From contig CAYGWJ010000440.1 of NCBI GenBank assembly GCA_964353405.1, positions 1 to 34,766 of the forward strand: a DNA stretch of 34,766 bases, read 5' to 3'. The translations under genes were made by a program, and so were the position numbers. The stretch comes from JBGLNJ01 sp964353405. Lineage in GTDB: Bacteria > Chloroflexota > Anaerolineae > Fen-1058. The notes beneath the pieces were generated by a model, which was given only the letters and a program-made list of their open reading frames with translations, did no database searches and was not told where the DNA came from. Shown here piece by piece: positions 1-9,400 of this stretch (position 1 is its first letter; each line of letters opens with the position of its first letter).

Positions 1-29
1 CTCCAAGCAAAAGCGACATTTGAACTGCT

Positions 30-107
30 GGTGTGACAAAATCTCGGCTGGCAAGAGGCAAAAACAGCTTGGATTTAGAACACATGGTCTAGAGATTTTG
101 TCACACC
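30..107. repeat. Perfect 16-bp inverted repeat, 46-bp spacer
   Basis: GGTGTGACAAAATCTC at 30-45 is repeated exactly in inverted orientation at 92-107. The arms stop matching abruptly on both sides. The spacer holds no gene, and 1-187 contains no convincing coding sequence. It lies downstream of the minus-strand beta-glycosidase gene, so it could act as a weak terminator or RNA hairpin, but no U-tract follows. The long spacer and perfect arms would also suit a tiny MITE-like element or a pair of protein-binding half sites. Confidence 0.6.
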
Positions 108-187
108 TAACGTTGCGATGTCAACTTTGCCGGTACTCTGATACTAACCAGCAGGACACCAAGTTTTCAGGGCCGGGCGATGAGATC

Positions 188-1543
188 TTATTCAGGAAAC
201 AGGGATTCCACCAATTCCGGCGTATAGCGCTGTACCATGTCGCTGGTGATGCTGTTGGTCCTGCAAATCTCGGAATACAATTCGCCGCTGCGGCGAAGCT
301 TGCGCTCTTGTGTCTCCGGATTCACCTCGATCAGTCCAAAGCGCAAGTTCCACCCTTCAGCCCACTCAAAGTTGTCTACAAGTGACCAGTGGTAATAACC
401 CATCACCGGGATATTCTGATTAATCGCTTTCCATATCTGGCGCAAGTGCGTGATGAGGAACGCCGGGCGGCGGTCGTCGTCGGCGTCGGGTAGGCCGCAT
501 TCGGTGATGTAAATCGGCTTGCCGTAGCGGCCCGCACGCTTGAGCAGGTGAAAAATGCCCTCCGGATAAACTTGGCCATAGTTCAAATCGCTGATCTCTG
601 CGCCAGCCGCAATGGCTTGCCGGGCGAAAAGTGTGTTGGGACTGCTCGCGTCGAACGCCATTGGCATACGCTGATAATACTGAACGCCGATAAAGTCACT
701 CGTGTTTGCCAGTTCCTTGACACGGTGTGAGCCAAGTGTACGTGGAATAAATCCGCGCAACGTGGCGTCCAATCCAGACCAGACTAGTAACTGCCGAGGC
801 CGAGCCGCGGCAAGTCTGTCTAGCAAAGAAGTGGGACGCAGCGGCTCAACGTAAGGCATGTTGTGCGTCACTCCTACCCGCGCCTGCGACTGGGCGCGAT
901 GGATCGCGTAATAAGCCGCGCCGTGTGCCAGAAAAAGATTTTCGATCACCTTGAGTGCAAGGCTAAAGTCGTGCTTGCCCGGCGGGAATGTGGTCTGGTG
1001 ATGCAGCTCGTTGCGCGGCTCACCCGCCACCCAGCCCAGAATCGCGTAATTGACCGGTTCGTTGATGGTCACCCACACATCGCAGAATTCGCCGAGCGCC
1101 TCAGTAACTTTGGTGGCAAACCGTTCAAAGGCTGGTATGATCACGGGATTCTCCCATCCGCCCCGCTCGGCCAGCCATAGCGGCGTGGTAAAGTGATGCA
1201 ACGTCACCATCGCCTCGGTGCCGCGCTCGCGCATAAAGCGGAGCATCTGCCGATAGCGGTCAACCGCCGCGTCGTCCCACTTGCCTTCGCTCGGCTCGAT
1301 GCGGCTCCACTCAACGGACAGCCGATGCGCGTTCTGGCCCATCGCGGCGGCGCGCTCGAGGTCGGCCTCGGCGTTGCGCCACCAGTCGCACGCCAGCCCG
1401 GATTTTTGTCCACCCTGGACATGGCCTTCGCCCTGCTCCCAGGCATGCCAGTCGTTGTTGGTGTTGTCACCTTCCACTTGATGCGCCGCGGTGGCGCAGC
1501 CCCAACGGAAATCGGACGGAAAGTGCATGACAGCTTCAGGCAT
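188..1543 (-). CDS. Glycoside hydrolase family 1 beta-glycosidase (beta-glucosidase-like)
   Basis: A 451-aa protein of normal GH1 length. GH1 enzymes hydrolyse beta-glucosides or beta-galactosides with retention of configuration through two glutamates. Visible motifs are the N-terminal FRWGCATAAHQVEG signature (residues 12-25), TINEP with acid/base Glu162, YITECG with nucleophile Glu348, and NFEWAEGW (391-398), which shapes the glycone site. The nucleophile motif carries Cys where ITENG is usual. No signal peptide is seen, so the enzyme is probably cytoplasmic. The start at 1543 is favoured by GAGAGG five bases upstream. It overlaps the end of the preceding GNAT gene by 8 bp, implying co-translation. 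The exact sugar specificity cannot be read from sequence. Confidence 0.93.
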   Translation of the reverse strand: MPEAVMHFPSDFRWGCATAAHQVEGDNTNNDWHAWEQGEGHVQGGQKSGLACDWWRNAEADLERAAAMGQNAHRLSVEWSRIEPSEGKWDDAAVDRYRQMLRFMRERGTEAMVTLHHFTTPLWLAERGGWENPVIIPAFERFATKVTEALGEFCDVWVTINEPVNYAILGWVAGEPRNELHHQTTFPPGKHDFSLALKVIENLFLAHGAAYYAIHRAQSQARVGVTHNMPYVEPLRPTSLLDRLAAARPRQLLVWSGLDATLRGFIPRTLGSHRVKELANTSDFIGVQYYQRMPMAFDASSPNTLFARQAIAAGAEISDLNYGQVYPEGIFHLLKRAGRYGKPIYITECGLPDADDDRRPAFLITHLRQIWKAINQNIPVMGYYHWSLVDNFEWAEGWNLRFGLIEVNPETQERKLRRSGELYSEICRTNSITSDMVQRYTPELVESLFPE

Positions 1544-2270
1544 GGGAACCTCTCAATGAGCCGACATATGCACGCTCACTTGCGCCAGTGTCAGTGTAAC
1601 CCAGCGCTTGAGCGATGGCAGCCGACTCGGCGTTGTTTTCATCCACGATATAGAGCGGACGCAGGTTGCACTCGATCAGATACGCGGTGCAGGCTGAGAC
1701 GACCGACTTGCCCAGCCCCCGGCCTCGAGCCGCAAACTCGACCTGCACGAACACTTCGGCAAACTCGTCGGAGCGCCAGTTTATGCCAGATTCGGCCACG
1801 GTCGTTCCGTCGGCGGCGCGAATGATAAAGCGCATACCCTGTGTGTCATCCGGCGCGCGCGACGACGTGACCAGCACGTTGACGACGGGCGTGAAGCTGG
1901 AGCGACGCGCTTCAAAGATCAGGTGTGTCGCCGATACTTGCACGTTCATGCTGGCTTCTATGATTGGAGCGAGGGACGGCGGCACGACCACTTGATAGGG
2001 TCGCGCGGGCGATAATCCAGTGTGGAGCAGTTCGGCGGCCACATCGGCGGTTGAAGCGCGCATCACCACCAGCGGCTGAAACAGATCAAAGCCTGTGCGG
2101 CACACGGCGATAAAGCCATCCGGCGTGTTTCGCTCGTCGCGATGGACGACGAGGTGAGTGCGCAGCTCACTGTGACGCAGCGCGTAATACGCGGCGAGCG
2201 CGTCTGCGGGGCTGTGTGTTCGAAAGAGTGGCGCGATGGCTTGCCGATCGGCATACAGGGTCATCCCCAT
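1536..2270 (-). CDS. GNAT family N-acetyltransferase
   Basis: A 244-aa protein whose C-terminal half looks like a GNAT acetyl-CoA-dependent transferase: a beta strand containing EVFVQVEFAARGRGLGKSVV (the RGxGxGxx acetyl-CoA pyrophosphate loop), then YIVDENNAESAAIAQALGY, the typical C-terminal NxxSxxLyxklGF-like segment. The N-terminal half resembles the GCN5-related domains found in tandem in such proteins but has no clear motif. Substrate unknown. The open frame extends to 2330, but the ATG at 2270 has AAGGA seven bases upstream and avoids translating the intergenic hairpin. An ATG at 2264 is also possible. The stop overlaps the GH1 start by 8 bp, so the two are probably co-translated. Confidence 0.75.
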   Translation of the reverse strand: MGMTLYADRQAIAPLFRTHSPADALAAYYALRHSELRTHLVVHRDERNTPDGFIAVCRTGFDLFQPLVVMRASTADVAAELLHTGLSPARPYQVVVPPSLAPIIEASMNVQVSATHLIFEARRSSFTPVVNVLVTSSRAPDDTQGMRFIIRAADGTTVAESGINWRSDEFAEVFVQVEFAARGRGLGKSVVSACTAYLIECNLRPLYIVDENNAESAAIAQALGYTDTGASERAYVGSLRGSHA

Positions 2271-2281
2271 CCCCCGGTCCT

Positions 2282-2305
2282 TTCCCCTGCCGGATGGCAG
2301 GGGAA
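2282..2305. repeat. Intergenic GC-rich hairpin
   Basis: TTCCCCTGCC and GGCAGGGGAA form a perfect 10-bp stem around a GGAT loop, in the 41-bp gap between the two GNAT genes. There is no T-run on either side, so it is a poor intrinsic terminator. It may be a REP-like dispersed element or an mRNA-stabilising hairpin within the operon. Confidence 0.6.
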
Positions 2306-2311
2306 GGGGAG

Positions 2312-2878
2312 TCACAGTTCGTACCACCAAAAGATGGCAACTTCTTTCACGCCAATGTCGTCGTTTGAGTAAAAGTGGTCATCCAGACCGCACAACTGAA
2401 AGCCCATCGCCTGATAAAAGCGGCAGGCCGAGAGATTGTTTGTCTGCGTCTCTAGCAGGATGCCGCGCAAGCCATGGCCGCGCGCCCACTCGATGGCGCG
2501 GTTCATCAACTCGCACCCCAGTCCCTGGCGGCGATAGCTTTTGTCAACCAGAATGTTCCACACGGTTGCCGTGTCGCGCCAGCGCTCGCGCTCCACATCG
2601 AGCAGAGCTACGAGCTGGCCGGTGTCTTGGGCCACCAGGCACAATCCATCGCCTTCGCGAAGGCGCGCGCCGACTTGTTCACGCTGCTGGCGGCTCAGGC
2701 CATAATCGGTGCTGTGGAACGGTGGAACCAATGGCCGCTCGATGAGCCGCCACGAGACCTGTAGACCGTTGACGGTTTTTTCCACATCGAGGAAACGGTC
2801 GGACTCGAACTCGGCGTCAATGTCCGAGAGACGCGGAACGTCTGCGGAGGTCAGCGGGCGAATGGTGAGGTCCGGCAT
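2312..2878 (-). CDS. GNAT acetyltransferase, streptothricin-acetyltransferase-like
   Basis: A 188-aa single-domain GNAT. The acetyl-CoA loop is visible as YRRQGLGCELMNRAIEWA, followed by GLRGILLETQTNNLSACRFY and GFQLCGLDDHFYS, ending in VAIFWWYEL. This order, especially the LETQxNNxSACRFYxxxGF stretch and the aromatic FWY end, matches the SatA/streptothricin acetyltransferase group, which acetylates the beta-lysine of streptothricin. Many distant members have other or unknown substrates, so a resistance role is inference only. Length is normal. No good ribosome binding site is seen before the ATG; the next gene upstream ends 63 bp away. Confidence 0.82.
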   Translation of the reverse strand: MPDLTIRPLTSADVPRLSDIDAEFESDRFLDVEKTVNGLQVSWRLIERPLVPPFHSTDYGLSRQQREQVGARLREGDGLCLVAQDTGQLVALLDVERERWRDTATVWNILVDKSYRRQGLGCELMNRAIEWARGHGLRGILLETQTNNLSACRFYQAMGFQLCGLDDHFYSNDDIGVKEVAIFWWYEL

Positions 2879-2941
2879 CGTACGTCAAACGTGAAATTTC
2901 AAAGGTGACACGCAAAGCAAACTGTGAGCTATGACAGGCGA

Positions 2942-3178
2942 TCAGCGCGAATGGCCCAGCGCCGAGAAAAGCCCATAGCCAGCGGCGAGCGCCGGGCCGA
3001 GAAAAGCGATGACCTGCAACGGGAGTGGTAACGACGGCAACCGCCCCGCCGCCGGCCCCTGGCTAAGCACAACCATCACCGCGGCACAAGTCCAGCCTGC
3101 CAGACCGGCCATACAGCCAACCAGGAGCGAAAGGAACACACGAATCAAGCGGATGCGTGGTGGGCGGCTGTGATTCAT
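2942..3178 (-). CDS. Small two-helix membrane protein, unknown function
   Basis: A 78-aa open frame with a basic N terminus (RPPRIRLIR), a first hydrophobic segment at about residues 13-38 and a second at about 52-74, separated by a Pro/Leu-rich linker. It begins 20 bp after the stop of the DUF885 gene on the same strand and could be co-transcribed with it. AAGAG is directly adjacent to the ATG, too close to be an ideal ribosome binding site. I do not recognise the family. The two clear membrane segments and the tight spacing are the reasons to keep it. Confidence 0.5.
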   Translation of the reverse strand: MNHSRPPRIRLIRVFLSLLVGCMAGLAGWTCAAVMVVLSQGPAAGRLPSLPLPLQVIAFLGPALAAGYGLFSALGHSR

Positions 3179-3198
3179 CTCTTGTCACACCATGCGCA

Positions 3199-4848
3199 TC
3201 AGATGATTTGCCCATCGTCGTTGCGCAGCATCATCTTGCGGACGAGCGGAATAGGCGGCGCTCCGAACGAAAGGAATGTGTCGTGAAAACGCTTGAGTGA
3301 GAATGCATTGGATTGCTCGCTTGTGTAATCTCGGCGCAACTTGAGCACCATCAACTTGCCGAGCGTGTAGGCCAGGTAGCCGGGATCGAACGTGCCGCGC
3401 TCGGCCTCCTTGCGCGCGGGCAGTTCTTCCATGTAGGCGTCATTCATAAAGCGGCGCGTCGCTTCATCCACGCTCATGCCTTGCGTGTGCAGTCCAATAG
3501 CGCAGATAACGCGCACATCGCGCGGCAAGGCTTCGGCCAGTTGGGCCAGGTGGAAGTGAGGCTCACTCTCTCGGTAGCCCTCCTCGACCATCATCTGCTC
3601 CACATAGTGCGCCCAACCTTCCGAGAATGTGTAGGCCTCCAGCGCCTTGGTGATTGGCGTCGGGCTGTTGCGAAAGTGTAGCCAGTGCAGGTAATGGCCC
3701 GGCCAACCCTCGTGAGCCGAGGTGGATTCGAGCATACTGTAATTGAACGCCGTCAACCACTCTTCCACCTTCGCTTCGGGCCAGTCCTTTTCCGGCGGCG
3801 TTATGTAATAAAAGGCCTCGGTGGCGACTTTATCGAATGCGCCCGGCGTATCCATCATGGCGAACGCCCAACGCAAAAAGCCCGGCGTTTCGGCAATCAT
3901 GGGACGCAAGTCAGCCGGGATAGACACCAGGCCGCGCTCGATGATGAACGCGCGCAGATTCTCCATCACCTTTTGCACAGTCGGGATAAGCTCATGAGCC
4001 GAGGGATGATGATGTGCCATGTCGCGCATCACCTCAGCGGGTGATTGGCCAGGCGCAATCTTGTGCGCGACCACTTTGAACTCGGCTGTGTTGCGCGCGA
4101 GGTCAGCTTCCGCAAACGCCAAGAGTTTTTCCAACGACAGTTCGACCGCTTCACCCACCTGCAACATCTTTCGATAGGCATCCGCGCCAATGGCGTACTG
4201 CTCATTCGCCTTGGGCAGGACCTCGCCGCGTAACCAGGTCGCCAACGCCTCAAGCGCTGCGATGGCCCGGCCTTGCGCGCCAGAGAAGCGTGACATCAAC
4301 ACGGCCTCCTCGACAGACGCGAGCTGCGGAGGCAGTTCGTCACGCAGGAAACCGAGTGTGCCGAGAACGATGTCGAGGCTGGTCTGCGCAAACGTGCGCG
4401 GCATGGGCAATTCGAGATTGGCGCGCGCTTGCGAGAGCACATCGGGGACGTGGCTCAGATGCGCGGTGATGGCCTTGAGGCGCGCGGGCAATGGCGCATA
4501 GTTGCGCTTGACGTAGGGGCTCACGTCGCATGAATAGATGTAGACCATCGGGTTGCGCGCCCACTCGCGGAGTGTTTCCCATTCAAACAATTCGCGCTCA
4601 ATTGCCAGCCGCACGAGTTGATCATCGAGCCACGCCTGCGCGGGCGGCGCGTCTGACGCGATAGCAGCCAACTCTTCACGATAGGCTTTGAGGTCGGACA
4701 CACGGCGAGCCATAGACGATGGGCCGTAATCCGTCACCAAGCCATCGTAGCCGTGCAGGCCCATATTCGACGCGCGGGCAGGGTAGGTGGCCAAGAGGCC
4801 GCGCAAGAATTTCTTGGAAAATGCTTCGAGCGACGTTGGCGTTGTCAT
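3199..4848 (-). CDS. DUF885 family protein (metallopeptidase-like)
   Basis: A 549-aa protein of the usual DUF885 length. DUF885 proteins are mostly alpha-helical and carry a gluzincin-type metal site. Here HEGWPGH (residues 379-385) corresponds to the HExxH-like motif in its HEGxPGH form, and EGWAHYVEQMMVEEGY (starting near 411) supplies the downstream glutamate ligand region. The family likely cleaves peptides or is a carboxypeptidase-like hydrolase; the substrate is unknown. No signal peptide is seen, unlike many exported members. The start has GGGAG seven bases upstream. It lies 55 bp after asnS on the same strand and may be read from the asnS promoter. Confidence 0.88.
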   Translation of the reverse strand: MTTPTSLEAFSKKFLRGLLATYPARASNMGLHGYDGLVTDYGPSSMARRVSDLKAYREELAAIASDAPPAQAWLDDQLVRLAIERELFEWETLREWARNPMVYIYSCDVSPYVKRNYAPLPARLKAITAHLSHVPDVLSQARANLELPMPRTFAQTSLDIVLGTLGFLRDELPPQLASVEEAVLMSRFSGAQGRAIAALEALATWLRGEVLPKANEQYAIGADAYRKMLQVGEAVELSLEKLLAFAEADLARNTAEFKVVAHKIAPGQSPAEVMRDMAHHHPSAHELIPTVQKVMENLRAFIIERGLVSIPADLRPMIAETPGFLRWAFAMMDTPGAFDKVATEAFYYITPPEKDWPEAKVEEWLTAFNYSMLESTSAHEGWPGHYLHWLHFRNSPTPITKALEAYTFSEGWAHYVEQMMVEEGYRESEPHFHLAQLAEALPRDVRVICAIGLHTQGMSVDEATRRFMNDAYMEELPARKEAERGTFDPGYLAYTLGKLMVLKLRRDYTSEQSNAFSLKRFHDTFLSFGAPPIPLVRKMMLRNDDGQII

Positions 4849-4870
4849 CGCAAGCTCCCGGAATCAAACG

Positions 4871-4906
4871 TAAAGCGTCAATTGGCGCTTGACGTTTGAC
4901 GCTTTA
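4871..4906. repeat. Hairpin overlapping the asnS stop codon
   Basis: TAAAGCGTCAA (4871-4881) and TTGACGCTTTA (4896-4906) are perfect inverted repeats around a 14-bp loop, and the asnS stop lies inside the right arm. A T-tract is missing, so it is either a weak terminator or a processing/stability hairpin between asnS and the DUF885 gene. The related word ACGTCAAACGT recurs at 2881-2891. Confidence 0.55.
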
Positions 4907-6241
4907 GGGGTAAATTCGATTCAACATGCGCGGGAACGGAATCGTCTCGCGGATGTGATCCAACCCGCAAATCCATGCCACGGTGCGTTCCACGCCCAGG
5001 CCAAAGCCCGAGTGCGGAGTGCTGCCGTACCGGCGCAGGTCAATATACCAGGCGTATGCCGCGCGCGGCAGGCTGTGGGTCTTGATGGCGTTCTCCAAAT
5101 CCTGTGCACGGCTCATGCGCTGACCGCCGCCGATGATTTCGCCGAAACCTTCCGGCGCGAGCAGATCAACCGACTCGCACGTCTCTGGTCGGCCTGGCGT
5201 CGGCTCCATGTAGAATGCTTTGAACACCGCCGGGTAGTGATGGACGAACACCGGCTTTTCAAAACTTGCCGCCACGGCGGTTTCGTGCGGCGAGCCAAAG
5301 TCGGCGCCCCACTCGATCGCCAACAATTTCTTTTGCTCGGGGTCGTCGGTCCGGTCGCGCACCTGCTTGATCACGTCGAGCGCGCCATCGTAGGAAATGC
5401 GAGGGAACGGCGGCGTGACTTTTTCCAGGCGGGCAACGTCGCGGCCCAACGCTTCGAGTTCCCTCGCGCGGTCCCTGAGCACGGTCTGGACAATGCAGGA
5501 AACAAACTGCTCCTCAATTTCCATGATACCGTTCAGGTCACAGAATGCGACTTCTGGCTCGACCATCCAGAATTCCATCAGGTGGCGACGCGTCTTGCTC
5601 TTTTCCGCGCGGAACGTCGGGCCGAAGCAATACACTTTGCCGAACGCGGCAATCGTCGCTTCGTTGTAAAGCTGGCCCGATTGTGCGAGGAACGCAGGCT
5701 GACCAAAATAGTCCGTCTCGAACAGCGTCGTTGTGTCTTCGCAGGCGGACGGTGTGAGGATGGGCGTGTCCACGTTGAGAAAGCCGTTATCGTCCAGCCA
5801 GTCACGGATGGCTTTGACGATGGTGGAGCGGATGCGCATGACGGCCCACTGGCGCGACGAACGGAGCCAGAGGTGGCGATTGTCCATCAGGAACTCGACA
5901 CCATGCTCTTTGGGGCCGATAGGATATTCCTCGGTTACGAGTTGGACGATTTGCAGATCCTGGACGCCGAGTTCGAATCCGCCGGGGATGCCGGGCGCGC
6001 GCCGATCTTGACGCACGATGCCGGTGACGACGACCGACGATTCGAGCGTAGCTCTTTGCGCAGCGGCGAAGGTTTCGGGCGGCACGTCTTTCTGGAACAC
6101 AACCGCCTGGACGATGCCGGCGCCATCGCGCACCTGCAGAAATTGCAGCTTGCCCTTGTCGGTCTTGTTGTAGAGCCAGCCCTGAAGTGTGACCTGTTCG
6201 CCGATGTGTTGAGCGATGTCTTGTATGCGAATGATTGCCAT
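4904..6241 (-). CDS. asnS: Asparaginyl-tRNA synthetase
   Basis: A 445-aa class II aminoacyl-tRNA synthetase that charges tRNA-Asn with asparagine in the cytoplasm. The N-terminal OB-fold (VTLQGWLYNKTDKGKLQFLQVRDG, near residues 17-40) binds the anticodon. Class II motif 2 is visible as FRAEKSKTRRHLMEFWMVEPE and motif 3 as GFGLGVERTVAWICGLDHIRETIPFPR at the C terminus. That ending, together with the QYTEAQ-like early region, is typical of AsnRS rather than AspRS, and the length is AsnRS-like. The ATG at 6241 has GGAGG six bases upstream. It is the first gene of the minus-strand run and is divergent from the large regulator gene. Confidence 0.95.
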   Translation of the reverse strand: MAIIRIQDIAQHIGEQVTLQGWLYNKTDKGKLQFLQVRDGAGIVQAVVFQKDVPPETFAAAQRATLESSVVVTGIVRQDRRAPGIPGGFELGVQDLQIVQLVTEEYPIGPKEHGVEFLMDNRHLWLRSSRQWAVMRIRSTIVKAIRDWLDDNGFLNVDTPILTPSACEDTTTLFETDYFGQPAFLAQSGQLYNEATIAAFGKVYCFGPTFRAEKSKTRRHLMEFWMVEPEVAFCDLNGIMEIEEQFVSCIVQTVLRDRARELEALGRDVARLEKVTPPFPRISYDGALDVIKQVRDRTDDPEQKKLLAIEWGADFGSPHETAVAASFEKPVFVHHYPAVFKAFYMEPTPGRPETCESVDLLAPEGFGEIIGGGQRMSRAQDLENAIKTHSLPRAAYAWYIDLRRYGSTPHSGFGLGVERTVAWICGLDHIRETIPFPRMLNRIYP

Positions 6242-6271
6242 GGCGTCCTCCCGATGCCAGATATGGCTCTC

Positions 6272-6300
6272 ATTTTACTCTGCTTGGGGAGCAAGGTCAA
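6272..6300 (-). promoter_or_regulatory. Sigma-70-type promoter of asnS
   Basis: On the minus strand, TTGACC (-35, 6295-6300) and TAAAAT (-10, 6272-6277) are separated by exactly 17 bp. They sit about 30 bp before the asnS start codon. The match to the vegetative consensus is good. Confidence 0.65.
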
Positions 6301-6371
6301 GGTAATGGGCCTATCCCGCAACTCCTTAACTCAAGTGTTACCAAGGTGACATACAAATCTTGGCGCAGTTG

Positions 6372-6380
6372 TGATACAAT
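6372..6380 (+). promoter_or_regulatory. Possible extended -10 promoter of the SARP-like regulator
   Basis: TGATACAAT gives a TGn extension plus TACAAT at 6375-6380, about 52 bp upstream of the GTG start at 6433. No convincing -35 box lies at the right distance, so the assignment is tentative. Confidence 0.35.
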
Positions 6381-6432
6381 CATGTGTGAGCATGACCTGT
6401 GTTGCCTGTCCCCCTGTCAGGAGCGGAGCATC

Positions 6433-9400
6433 GTGAACGCCGACCCGGCGAGAGGTAAACTTTTAACGGCCATGTCCACAACGGGCTCACCCGGCAGCCT
6501 GCCCGCTGTAGTCATGACCAAAATTCGCGTCCCACGCCGCCGGCCGGACCTGGTGTCTCGTCGCCGCCTGGTGGACTTTATCCACGCTCACCTGGACCGC
6601 AAGCTGATTTTGATCTCGGCGCCGGCCGGTTACGGCAAGACTTCACTGTTGACGGACTTTGCCTACGAGATTGACTTGCCGGTGTGCTGGTACACGCTCG
6701 ATGCCTTTGACCGTGATTTACGCGTTTTCCTGGAGCATCTGATCGCCACCCTCGCGCGACAGTTCCCCGCCTTTGGCGAGCGGTCACGCAGTTCGTTGCA
6801 GCAAACGGCTGACCTCGGGCATAACCTCTATCCCTTGGTCACTACCCTGGTGCGCGAGATCTATGATACCATCCCTCAATACTTTGTCCTGATTTTGGAT
6901 GACTATCATACCGTCGAGGACCAGGACAAGATTGCAGAATTCCTCGACCTGTTTGAGACCTACGTGGACGAGAACTGCCATCTGATTCTCGCTTCCCGGA
7001 CGTTGCCGGCCCTGCCCAGTCTATCGCTGCTGCTGGCCCGTCAGCAAGTCGCGGGCTTGAGCATTGACGAGCTGCGTTTTACACCGGCGGAGATTCAGAT
7101 CCTCGCACATCAGAACTATGGTTTGGAGCTTGTCCCACAACAGGCGCAAGAGTTGGCGGAACGAACGGAAGGGTGGATCACCGGTATTCTTCTTACGACC
7201 ACTCCTCGCTGGAAGCAGGAACAACCAGCCAACCTGCGAGGACAGATCAACGTTGGCCTGTATGACTATCTGTCGAAGCAAGTGCTGGATCAGCAGCCGG
7301 CTTACCTGCGCGACTTTGTTCTAGGTTCGTCGGTGCTGGACGAGCTGAGTCCAGAGCTATGCGCGGCGGTGTTGGGCGTGGAACACGCCGACGATCTGAT
7401 GGACCAGTTGCGGATGCGGAATCTGTTCGTCACTGAATTTCAGGGCGAGGACAACCGCCTGCGTTACCACGATTTATTCCGCAGCTTTTTGCAGACCCAT
7501 CTGCGCCGACAAAGTGAGACTCGCTTCCGTGAGTTGATGCGCCGGGCGGCTCTGGCTTATGCCTGCCTGGGGCGATGGGAGCAAGCCGTCAGTCGTTATC
7601 TGATCCTGCAAGAATACGACGCCGTCGTCGAAATCATCGGGCGGATGGCCACCGACCTGTTTGGGGCGGGCCGTTGGGACACACTGGCGAGTTGGATCGA
7701 TGCGTTACCCGAAGCGCTTCGGGCAGCTCGTCCTCACGTTTTGGTCCAGCGCGCCAAAGTTCACACTGAGCGCGGCGAACACACCGCCGCCCTGGCGCTC
7801 TACAACCAGGCCGTCCAGGCTTTTACTGCAACGGATGATTTGCCTTGGGCCGCCTACTCGCTGACCCAAAAGGGCACGGTGCTACGTTTCCAGGGACGTT
7901 ACACTGAAGCCATCACACTCTTCCAGGAAGCCTTAGCCCTGGTCAATCGCACCTGCACATCTAGAGAAGAGGCCACGGCGCGCGAAAAGTTCACCATGGC
8001 CTTGGCCCACAGGAACTTGGGGTTGTGTCGGTTCTCGCTAGGACAACTGGCAGAGGGTCGAGCGGCTTTGCAGCAGGCCCTGCACCTTACCGAGGAACTG
8101 GGCGATGTCTATGACATCGGCATGATCCATCACGACCTTGGTCTTGGCCACGAACTGGCCGGTGACTTGCCAGGAGCCACGAATCATTATCTGGCGGCTC
8201 TACAACGATGGCAACAACTCGGCAACCCTGGGCCGTGGGCCAATACTCTTAATAGCCTGGGCGTTATCCACTATTTGCAGGGTAATTACGATCAAGCGCA
8301 AAGACTCTTGAGCGAGGCGTTGACCAAGGTCAAGCAAGCCAACAACTTGCGAGTGGAGGCCGTGGTTCGCGCCAGCCTGGGTGATCTATATCGTGACCTG
8401 GGAGCTTATGAGCAGGCCCGGCAAGCGTACGCCGATGGCCTGCTGCTCGCCACGAGCACGGGTGAAGGCTTTGTCGTCACGTATGCACTGGATGGGTTGG
8501 GTAACACCTTTCGCCTCCAAGGCAAATTGGCTCAAGCTAAAGAGTCATTGCAGGAAGCCATGCAGCATGCCGAACGGCACGGCTCGACCTACGAGACCGG
8601 CCTGTGTCACACTTCGCTGGGTATCTTGGCCAGCGAGGAGGGCGACCCGGCCACAGCCGGGCAACACCTCAATCAGGCCGTCGAGCAATTTGAAGCTGGC
8701 GGCTTTAAGCGGGAACTGGCACGAGCCTGTCTCCACCGGGCCTGGGTAGCTTTCCGAACGGGGCAGCAGGACAAAGCGTTGACTGACCTGGATAAGACTT
8801 GTGCCCTGGCCAATCAACTTGGTTTTGACGAGTTCCTGGTGGTGGACAGCCAACGACTTGTACCACTCTTGCGTTACGCACTCGAACAAAAGACAAATCC
8901 TGTCTTGTCTCACTGGCTGGAGCGTGCCAGGGCCCGTCCGGTACAAATCGTGTCAGAGACCCCACCGGCAGCTCAAGTCAGAGCCGTGACCCTCAGGGTG
9001 TATGCGCTGGGCAAGCCTCGGGTAGAAATGAACGGCGAAAACGTCCAGTGGGCCACACTGCAAAGCCGCGATCTTTTCTTTTGCATCCTGCAAAACGCCA
9101 AGGGTCTGAGCAAGGAAGAGCTCGGCGTGATCTTTTGGCCGGAGCATCCCCAGCAGAAGCTGGAAGGCATCTTTCGCTCCACCTTGTATCGCTTGCGGCG
9201 CGCGCTCTTTCGAGAGTGTGTCGTTTTTGAGGGCAGTCTTTATCGCTTTGACCGGAAGAATGCCTATTGGTTCGACGCCCAAATCTTTGAGAATTTGCTC
9301 AACCAGGCCGGGCAGGCTCAAACACTGGCGGATGAAAAGAAGACGTGGCTGGAAGATGCCCTGGCTCTGTACCAGGGCGACTATCTGGAAGGAATCTATG

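Noticed and set aside
4889..6349. 486-codon open frame on the plus strand opposite asnS
   Set aside because: It is antisense to a clear asparaginyl-tRNA synthetase, has no recognisable domain and reflects GC-rich codon bias.
6235..6432. N-terminal extension of the SARP-like regulator to 6235
   Set aside because: It would overlap the start of asnS and its promoter, and the residues lack homology-like features; GTG at 6433 has a good Shine-Dalgarno.
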